Positions 58,728 through 64,000 of a stretch of DNA of 64,000 bases are shown here, in pieces. Position numbers and translations under genes: made by a program. The notes beneath the pieces were generated by a model, which was not told where the DNA came from, did no database searches, and saw nothing but the letters and a program-made list of their open reading frames with translations. Location: positions 108,610 to 172,609 of the forward strand of contig JADIZR010000010.1 of NCBI GenBank assembly GCA_016704655.1, written 5' to 3'. The stretch is from Pseudomonadota bacterium (GTDB lineage: Bacteria; Pseudomonadota; Gammaproteobacteria; Steroidobacterales; Steroidobacteraceae). How positions within the stretch are numbered: the first letter of the stretch is position 1; the number at the start of each line of letters is the position of its first letter.

Positions 58728-60695
58728 CTATCGAGGAGCCTCCGGGGGCTTGCGGGCTGCCGGACTCCGGGCCCGGAGCAGACCCTGCAATTCCAGCTTT
58801 TCGGCATCGTCCAGCGACGAATCCCGGGCCTTGGCCATCAGCTCGTCGAGTCGCCGGACCGGGGATTCCTCAATGATCAGACGGTTCAGGGCCGATTTCA
58901 GTTCCGCGGCGGCGCCCGCGGCATCCGGCGCCAGGCAGACCGCCGCGGCCAGCTTGGCTAGCGAACCCTGTTCGGGCCGGTCGCGCCAGCGCTCCAGGAG
59001 CGCCGCCGTGTTCGCCGGCGGATCTTCCCGCAGCCGGGTCAGCATCTCGGCCAGCAGCGGAATTCCAGGCCGGTCGATGGCGGCGACGGCTTCGATCTGC
59101 TGCCCGCTGACGGCGGACGCGGAGGCCGGGTGGTGCACCAGCAGCATGACCGCCTGCCGGATCAGGGTGCCGCGTCCCGGAGCGGAGGCGTGCGAGGCCC
59201 CGAACCGCGCGCCGCCCAGGCCGCTCGGCCGCTCATAACCGCTTGAATTTCTTTCGGAATACGAACCGCTCGACGAGGTCTGGGCACGTGCCTGTCCCGC
59301 GCCGGCCTGCGCGTCCAGAGCCTCGCCCCCCAGCATTTCATGCAGTCGGCCAGGGGACATGCCGACCACTTCGGCCAGTTGATTGATCAACAGCTCGCGG
59401 TAGACGTCGGACGGAATCCTGCGCACCAGCGGCCGCGCCAGTTCTACCAGTTTTGCCCGACCGTCGACGCTGCCGGTCTCGACCCGCGACGACAACTCAC
59501 GGATCAGGTATTGCGAGAGCGGCAGCGCTTCGGCAAGCCGCGTCTCGAACGCCTCCTTGCCCTCTTCGCGCACGAGAGTGTCGGGGTCGTGGCCGTCCGG
59601 CAGGAACAGGAACCGCACCTGCCGACCCTGCTTCACTTCCGCGACGGCGTTTTCGAGCGCTCGCCAGGCCGCCGCACGGCCGGCCCTGTCACCGTCGAAG
59701 CAGAACACCACTTCGCCGACGAGACGGAAGATGCGCTGCAGATGCTCGGGCGTCGTCGACGTGCCGAGCGTCGCCACAGCGTAGGTGATGCCGGCCTGGT
59801 GCAGGCTGACGACGTCCATGTAGCCCTCGACCACCAGCAGCCGCTGCAGGCTGCGAGTTGCCTGGCGTGCTTCGTACAGCCCGTAAAGCTCGCGGCCTTT
59901 GTGGAAGAGTTCAGTCTCTGGCGAGTTCAGGTACTTCGGTTCGCCTTGATCAAGCACGCGGCCGCCGAAAGCGATCGTGCGGCCGCGCGTGTCGCGGATC
60001 GGGAACATGACGCGGTCGCGGAAGCGATCGTAGAACCCGCGCTCGCGCGTGTAACTGCTGCTGGCGGCGGCACCCGAGACGGCGTCGGTTGCGGGCGAAG
60101 ACGACGCGGGGGCAGTTGTCGTGTCCAGCTGTGGCTGGCGTTCGATGATGAGGCCCGCGCGCAGCAGCACGTGCCGTTCGTCCTCGGTGCCGCCATACCG
60201 CTCGAGCAATCCATCCCAGCGCGCTGCGGCGTAACCGATGCCGAACTTCTGCACGGCGTCGGCGTCGAGTCCGCGTCGCTTCACGTAGTCGCGTGCGCGC
60301 GCATCGCCGCTCAGGCACTGGCGGAAGTAGAGCGCGGCGCGTTCCATCGCCACGTAGAGCTCGTCGTGCGGGTTGGCCGGGCCCGCTGCTGCACCGCCTT
60401 CTCGCGGTACTTCGAGGCCGGCTCGCGCCGCGAGATCTTCGACCGCCTCGATGAAGCCGAGGTGGTCGTATTCCATGACGAAACCTAGCACGGTGCCGTG
60501 GGCGCCGCAGCCGAAGCAGTGATAGAACTGCTTGTCGACGCTGACCCAGAACGACGGCGTCTTTTCGTCGTGAAACGGGCAGCAGGCCTTGTACTCGCGA
60601 CCGGCTTTCTTCAACTGCACGCGGCTGCCGATCACCTCGATGATGTCGGTGCGGGCGACGAGTTCGTCGATGAAATGCTGGGGGATGCGGGCCAC
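58728..60695 (-). CDS. dnaG: DNA primase
   Basis: Synthesises RNA primers for replication. The 655-residue protein has the CHC2 zinc finger (CCPFHDEKTPSFWVSVDKQF, then HCFGCGAHG), the RNA-polymerase domain (FYDRFRDRVMFPIRDTRGR), and the Toprim domain (LLVVEGYMDVVSLHQAGI and CFDGDRAGRAAAW). A Ser/Gly-rich linker (about 440-480) precedes the C-terminal DnaB-binding domain. GTG 60695 starts VARIPQHFIDELVART as expected for DnaG. It is upstream of rpoD with a 54-base gap and downstream of a long repeat-bearing gap. Confidence 0.95.
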   Translation of the reverse strand: MARIPQHFIDELVARTDIIEVIGSRVQLKKAGREYKACCPFHDEKTPSFWVSVDKQFYHCFGCGAHGTVLGFVMEYDHLGFIEAVEDLAARAGLEVPREGGAAAGPANPHDELYVAMERAALYFRQCLSGDARARDYVKRRGLDADAVQKFGIGYAAARWDGLLERYGGTEDERHVLLRAGLIIERQPQLDTTTAPASSSPATDAVSGAAASSSYTRERGFYDRFRDRVMFPIRDTRGRTIAFGGRVLDQGEPKYLNSPETELFHKGRELYGLYEARQATRSLQRLLVVEGYMDVVSLHQAGITYAVATLGTSTTPEHLQRIFRLVGEVVFCFDGDRAGRAAAWRALENAVAEVKQGRQVRFLFLPDGHDPDTLVREEGKEAFETRLAEALPLSQYLIRELSSRVETGSVDGRAKLVELARPLVRRIPSDVYRELLINQLAEVVGMSPGRLHEMLGGEALDAQAGAGQARAQTSSSGSYSERNSSGYERPSGLGGARFGASHASAPGRGTLIRQAVMLLVHHPASASAVSGQQIEAVAAIDRPGIPLLAEMLTRLREDPPANTAALLERWRDRPEQGSLAKLAAAVCLAPDAAGAAAELKSALNRLIIEESPVRRLDELMAKARDSSLDDAEKLELQGLLRARSPAARKPPEAPR

Positions 60696-60800
60696 GGTGC
60701 GGGTTCGGCGTCGGGTCGGGTAGCGATAGTGGGGGTGCGGGTGGACGCTCGCAAGAGCGGCTTTTCGGGTGGCCTGGCCTGCGGTCAGGAGGTCGGAGTG

Positions 60801-60876
60801 GGCGGTCGATTCGGTTCTCACTCCGGCGGGCGGAAAGGCAGACACGCCCGCCGGAATGAGAACCGAATCGACCGCC
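60801..60876. repeat. 32-bp-arm inverted repeat with 12-base loop (element 1)
   Basis: Arms 60801-60832 and 60845-60876 pair at 31 of 32 positions, with the loop GAAAGGCAGACA at 60833-60844. The inner stem is GCGGGCG with CGCCCGC. The same loop word occurs inverted in element 2 (61247-61313) inside a different stem, which marks both as members of one repeat family. It could act as a terminator, processing site or repeated extragenic palindrome. Confidence 0.8.
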
Positions 60877-61132
60877 TGATGCGACGCACCTGAGCAAGTT
60901 TTCGGCCGGGCCCGAAAACTCGCACGGTGCAAGCAGCGTTTAGGGTCGCACACCGAACGATAGCTACCGACCGCTGCCGGCACAGGAATCCGAGCCGTGG
61001 CCGATCCCCGCCGTTGCGACCGGCACCCGCGCAGCGCCCAAAGCAACCGCACGTGTGCCAAGCCAAAGCGACAGGGTCCAGCGCGCCACCTGACGTAGTC
61101 TTGGCGCGAGCGGGCCCCGGGGGCTCCCGCGG

Positions 61133-61150
61133 GGCGGCGGCGCCGCCGCC
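61133..61150. repeat. perfect 18-bp GC palindrome
   Basis: GGCGGCGGCGCCGCCGCC reads the same on both strands. It lies in a very GC-rich part of the gap before dnaG, near a second hairpin (GCGTCCG/CGGACGC, 61163-61182). It could be a strong RNA fold or simply GC-rich low-complexity DNA. Confidence 0.6.
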
Positions 61151-61162
61151 TCGGGGCGCCGT

Positions 61163-61182
61163 GCGTCCGTCGGGGCGGACGC
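61163..61182. repeat. 7-bp-stem hairpin in the pre-dnaG gap
   Basis: GCGTCCG (61163-61169) pairs with CGGACGC (61176-61182) around a 6-base loop TCGGGG. It is one of several stable folds in this gap. No T-run follows on either strand, so simple terminator function is not shown. Confidence 0.45.
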
Positions 61183-61246
61183 GTACTTCGATTCTGACCT
61201 GTGTGTTTCCTGCCCGACGAGACGCTCAGGCGCCGCGTGTCAGGTT

Positions 61247-61313
61247 GGGGTTCGGGTCTTGCTCCCGCGCCCGTGTCTGCCTTTCCGGGCGCGGGAGAAA
61301 GGCCCCGAACCCC
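61247..61313. repeat. nested inverted repeat with the shared loop word (element 2)
   Basis: The inner stem CTCCCGCGCCCG (61262-61273) pairs perfectly with 61286-61297 around the loop TGTCTGCCTTTC, the exact reverse complement of the element 1 loop. After small asymmetric bulges an outer stem GGGGTTCGGG (61247-61256) pairs with 61304-61313. Loop conserved, stem changed but still paired, is what a functional RNA or DNA structure would show. Confidence 0.75.
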
Positions 61314-61422
61314 ACCCTGGGACCGCTGTCGACCTGAATACGACTCGACGCGCGAAAAACGCGCAGCGCACCAGAGCCAAAGTGAAACGCGCCCAGGCGA
61401 GGCGCACCGGCACGCAGCCGGA

Positions 61423-61878
61423 TCAGGCGGAGAGCGCCGCCTTGATGCGGGCGCTGGCCGCGCCCATGTCGGTCCGCCCCGCAGCCTTCGCCTTCACGAT
61501 CGCCATCACCTTGCCCATGTCCTTCACGGACGCGGCACCAGTGGACGCGATGGCATCCTTGATCAGGGCATCGACTTCGGCATCGGAGAGTTGCGCGGGC
61601 AGGTAGACCGTCAGCAGTTCGATTTCGGCCTGTTCCCTGGCCGCGAGATCAGCGCGTCCGCCCTGTTCGAACTGGGCGATTGATTCCTTGCGCTGCTTCA
61701 GCATCTTTTCGATGACTGAAAGTACCTGCGCGTCATCGAGCGAGATGCGTTCGTCCACCTCGCGCTGCTTGATGCCCGCCTGCAGCATGCGGATGGTGCC
61801 GAGACGCTCCTTCTCGCCCGCGCGCATTGCGGCCTTCATGTCCTCGGTGATCCGCTCCTTGAGGGAAGCCGTGGTCAT
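61423..61878 (-). CDS. yqeY: GatB/YqeY domain-containing protein
   Basis: A 151-residue helical protein of the YqeY family, related to the C-terminal tRNA-handling domain of GatB. Marks are SLKERITEDMKAAMRAGEKE, RLGTIRMLQAGIKQREVDER and AEIELLTVYLPAQLSDAEVD, with the end motif KDMGKVMAIVKAKAAGRTDM. Its exact role is unknown; it is regularly placed between rpsU and dnaG in Gammaproteobacteria, as here. Confidence 0.95.
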   Translation of the reverse strand: MTTASLKERITEDMKAAMRAGEKERLGTIRMLQAGIKQREVDERISLDDAQVLSVIEKMLKQRKESIAQFEQGGRADLAAREQAEIELLTVYLPAQLSDAEVDALIKDAIASTGAASVKDMGKVMAIVKAKAAGRTDMGAASARIKAALSA

Positions 61879-61945
61879 CGTGGTGTGCTGGCGTCGAAAT
61901 CAGAGGGCGCGATCAACCAGGCGATCGGTCGATCGGGCAATTGGA

Positions 61946-62167
61946 TCAGAAATTGCGGACGCGGGGCGCCGACGAGAAATCGCGAGTGCTGCGCTTCTGG
62001 TGGCGCTTCACGGCGGCCGCCTTCTTGCGCTTACGCTCCTGCGTCGGCTTCTCGTAGAATTCGCGGCGACGAAGTTCCGTCAGCACGCCGGCCTTTTCGC
62101 ACGCGCGCTTGAAGCGGCGCAGGGCGGCATCGAAGTATTCGTTCTCACGGATGCGGACGCTGGGCAT
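61946..62167 (-). CDS. rpsU: 30S ribosomal protein S21
   Basis: A 73-residue ribosomal protein needed for initiation. It matches S21 through [20 protein letters not shown] and [20 protein letters not shown]. Most homologues end near 71 residues, so the length is normal. It is the first gene of the macromolecular-synthesis series, with a well-formed promoter at 62291-62319. Confidence 0.97.
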   Translation of the reverse strand: MPSVRIRENEYFDAALRRFKRACEKAGVLTELRRREFYEKPTQERKRKKAAAVKRHQKRSTRDFSSAPRVRNF

Positions 62168-62290
62168 CGAAACCTCGTCAATCGGTCAAAACGGCTGGAC
62201 GGCCGGCCAGTGGCCTGGGCGCCAGTCATCGGAACGTTGTTGGACAGCCAGCCGGGCCCCGAGGGACGTACGGCCGGTAAGGGACCGCGA

Positions 62291-62319
62291 ATTCTAGAGA
62301 TCGCGGCGGCGAATTGCAA
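62291..62319 (-). promoter_or_regulatory. sigma-70 promoter of the rpsU series
   Basis: On the minus strand TTGCAA (62319-62314) and TAGAAT (62296-62291) are separated by exactly 17 bases, close to the consensus TTGACA and TATAAT. Transcription would begin about 115 bases before the rpsU start. The gap is shared with the divergent tsaD. Confidence 0.7.
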
Positions 62320-62340
62320 AAAGTACAGCGAGCCGACCAC

Positions 62341-63366
62341 ATGCGGGTGCTGGGGATCGAGACTTCCTGCGACGAGACCGCCGCCGCCGTTTACGACGGT
62401 AAAGCGGGCTTGCTCGCGCACGAGCTGTACAGCCAGGTGGCGCTGCACGCGACCTATGGGGGCGTGGTGCCCGAGCTCGCCTCGCGCGATCACCTGCGTA
62501 AGTTGTTGCCATTACTGGAAAAAACGGTCGAGGAGGGCGGTGGCCGCGCGGCGATCGACGGCATCGCCTACACCAGTGGCCCCGGCCTGGTGGGCGCACT
62601 GCTGGTCGGTGCTGCCGTCGCCCGCAGCCTCGCCTACGCCTGGGACCTGCCCTGCATCGGGGTTCACCACATGGAAGGGCACTTGCTGGCGCCCCTGCTC
62701 GAGCCGGAGCCGCCGCAGTTCCCGTTCGTCGCTCTGCTGGTCTCGGGCGGGCATACGCTGCTCGCCCGCGTGGAGGGCGTCGGCCGGTACGAACTCCTCG
62801 GAACTTCGCTCGACGACGCGGCCGGCGAGGCGTTCGACAAGACGGCGAAGCTGCTCGGCCTGGGCTACCCCGGCGGGCCGCAACTCGCCGCGCTCGCCGA
62901 GCAGGGCCGGCCTGACGTGTTCCGCTTCCCGCGACCGCTGACCGAGCGTCCGGGCCTCGATTTTTCGTTCAGCGGTCTCAAGACCGCCGTCGTCGTGGCG
63001 CTGCGAAACCGCGGCGAACTCGACCCGCAGGCGCGAGCCGACGCGGCCCGGGGGTTCGAGGAGGCCGTGGTCGATACGCTCGTGATCAAGTGCCAGCGGG
63101 CAATCGATGCCACCGGCGCCTCGACGCTGGTCGTGGCGGGCGGCGTGGGCGCCAACCGGCGGTTGCGGGCCCGGATGCTTGCGATGGGCGAGCGGCAAGG
63201 GGTCCGGGTCGTCTATCCTCGCGCCGAGTTCTGCACCGACAACGCGGCGATGATCGCGCTGCTGGGGCAGCTGCGGCTCGCCGCAGGTGAACGCGACGAC
63301 TTTTCGATCCGTGCCCGCGCACGGTGGCCGATGACGGACCTGGTTCCGCCGTCGCCTGCCGCGTGA
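62341..63366 (+). CDS. tsaD: tRNA N6-adenosine threonylcarbamoyltransferase
   Basis: Transfers the threonylcarbamoyl group to A37 of ANN-reading tRNAs, with TsaB and TsaE. The 341-residue protein starts [20 protein letters not shown], has the metal site [37 protein letters not shown] and [16 protein letters not shown]. It diverges from rpsU, the usual gammaproteobacterial arrangement, and is followed by folB after 71 bases. Confidence 0.97.
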   Translation: MRVLGIETSCDETAAAVYDGKAGLLAHELYSQVALHATYGGVVPELASRDHLRKLLPLLEKTVEEGGGRAAIDGIAYTSGPGLVGALLVGAAVARSLAYAWDLPCIGVHHMEGHLLAPLLEPEPPQFPFVALLVSGGHTLLARVEGVGRYELLGTSLDDAAGEAFDKTAKLLGLGYPGGPQLAALAEQGRPDVFRFPRPLTERPGLDFSFSGLKTAVVVALRNRGELDPQARADAARGFEEAVVDTLVIKCQRAIDATGASTLVVAGGVGANRRLRARMLAMGERQGVRVVYPRAEFCTDNAAMIALLGQLRLAAGERDDFSIRARARWPMTDLVPPSPAA

Positions 63367-63437
63367 GGTCAGACGGACTGCACGACCGTACGACAGAATC
63401 AAACCGACCGGCCCGCCCGAGCGAACAGACGGCAACG

Positions 63438-63806
63438 ATGGACACCATTTTTCTGACGGGCCTCACCGCCGAATGCATCATCGGCATCTGGGACTGGGAA
63501 CGGAAGGTCAAGCAGAAGGTCGTGATCGACCTCGAGATGTCCACCGACATCCGCAAGGCCGCCGCGAGCGATCACATCGACGACACGCTCGACTACAAAA
63601 AGGTGTCGAAGCGGCTGTTGCAGTTCGTGAGCGAGTCGGAGTTTCAGCTGGTCGAGACGCTGATCGACCGCATCGCGCAGGTCATCCTCACGGAATTCGA
63701 CGTGCCCGCAGTCAGGATCCGCCTGAACAAGCAAGGCGCGCTGCGTGGCTCCCGCGACGTCGGCATCGTCATCGAGCGTCGACGCGCCGACTACCCGGCG
63801 CCGTGA
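63438..63806 (+). CDS. folB: dihydroneopterin aldolase
   Basis: A 122-residue folate-pathway enzyme that turns dihydroneopterin into 6-hydroxymethyl-dihydropterin and glycolaldehyde, and can epimerise it. Marks are FLTGLTAECIIGIWDWERKV, DDTLDYKKVSKRLLQFV and FQLVETLIDRIAQVIL, with the conserved Lys in RLNKQGALRGSRDVGI. ATG 63438 begins the conserved part. It overlaps folK by GTGA. Confidence 0.95.
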   Translation: MDTIFLTGLTAECIIGIWDWERKVKQKVVIDLEMSTDIRKAAASDHIDDTLDYKKVSKRLLQFVSESEFQLVETLIDRIAQVILTEFDVPAVRIRLNKQGALRGSRDVGIVIERRRADYPAP

Positions 63807-64000
63807 GCACCACGACGGTCTATGTCGCGGCGGGCAGCAACGTCGCGCCGCTCGAGAACCTGCGTCGCGCGCTCGACGTGCTCGACCATGACTTCGCGCC
63901 GGTCACCGTGTCCCGCGCCTATGCCAACGCCGCCGTCGGGTTCGAGGGCGACGATTTCATCAACCTCGTGGTCGGCTTCCAGACCGAGCTGACGGTGCAC
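63803..64000 (+). CDS. folK: 2-amino-4-hydroxy-6-hydroxymethyldihydropteridine pyrophosphokinase, N-terminal part
   Basis: The GTG at 63803 starts STTTVYVAAGSNVAPLENLR, and the frame is open to the end of the window (66 residues seen). VSRAYANAAVGF and DDFINLVVGFQTEL are typical FolK. The enzyme activates hydroxymethyldihydropterin with ATP for folate synthesis. It is coupled to folB by the four-base overlap. Confidence 0.92.
   Translation, partial: MSTTTVYVAAGSNVAPLENLRRALDVLDHDFAPVTVSRAYANAAVGFEGDDFINLVVGFQTELTVH

Larger units (their letters stand above)
60696..61422. other. 727-base gene-free stretch upstream of dnaG, rich in inverted repeats
   Basis: No protein or known RNA gene is supported here. 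It contains two related hairpins (60801-60876 and 61247-61313), an 18-base perfect palindrome (61133-61150), a 7-bp hairpin (61163-61182), and a small CGCTC-GCAA-GAGCG hairpin (60746-60759) followed by TTTT. It separates yqeY from dnaG within the rpsU-yqeY-dnaG-rpoD series, where many relatives have short gaps, so it probably holds dnaG/rpoD transcription or RNA-processing signals. Confidence 0.6.

Noticed and set aside
60700..61330. Small proteins or a MITE with a transposase in the repeat-rich gap
   Set aside because: No frame shows homology, and no transposase or target-site duplication is visible.

Overview
The window looks like chromosomal DNA of a GC-rich gammaproteobacterium. The clearest sign is the right end: rpoD, dnaG, yqeY and rpsU on one strand, divergent from tsaD, folB and folK. 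That is the macromolecular-synthesis arrangement typical of Gammaproteobacteria. The bkd operon with a divergent Lrp-type regulator, YggX, dodecin, HiPIP and cyanophycin genes fit a Xanthomonadales- or Steroidobacter-like relative, but the genus cannot be fixed from the sequence. No phage, integrase, transposase, CRISPR array or plasmid gene was seen; this is mostly core and metabolic DNA.

Layout. 1-1480: two badly frameshifted reading frames (S9 peptidase C-terminus, Rieske oxygenase). 1488-4027: a MerR regulator with its operator-promoter and a P1B-type copper ATPase. 4049-9701, minus strand: two FAD oxidoreductases, a GcvT-like folate enzyme, GTP cyclohydrolase I and a rhomboid protease. 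9783-16450: a secreted alpha/beta hydrolase, a two-gene ABC exporter, gamma-glutamyltransferase and a divergent M20 amidohydrolase. 16508-22317: a crotonase stub, an ECF sigma/anti-sigma/DUF4097 operon, a TolB-TPR membrane protein, mutY and a DUF423 protein. 22321-30246: an inverted minisatellite, yggX, a G-quadruplex repeat, rraA, hsp20 under a heat-shock-like promoter, HiPIP, a YbhN-type membrane protein, a renalase-like oxidase, a ThDP enzyme, a dihaem peroxidase and the Lrp-type regulator. 30313-35670: bkd E1 alpha, E1 beta and E2, a branched-chain aminotransferase and an SDR. 35684-38773: a second sigma/anti-sigma pair, a DUF6249-like protein, a PQQ-type sugar dehydrogenase and a CAU-anticodon tRNA. 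38859-44635: dodecin, an unexplained ATP-grasp/methyltransferase/membrane-hydrolase operon, an M48 protease and an unknown gene behind a Fur-box-like site. 44632-51458, minus strand: a cyanophycin operon (iadA, cphB, cphA, cphA-prime). 51554-56266: carbonic anhydrase, GltS, a TAXI-type binding lipoprotein and an MFS carrier. 56319-64000: the housekeeping block.

How parts may work together. The cyanophycin operon contains polymer synthesis, depolymerisation and dipeptide hydrolysis in one transcript, and sits head-to-head with an operon for carriers of glutamate-like or dicarboxylic acids. This suggests a unit for uptake, storage and recall of nitrogen-rich amino acids. The bkd/BCAT/SDR set would send branched-chain amino acids to branched acyl-CoA.

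Data quality. At least eleven single-base frame breaks lie in the first 6.6 kb and only two in the remaining 57 kb. Several fall on short G or C runs within otherwise well-conserved proteins. I read most as sequence or assembly errors and annotate those genes across the break.
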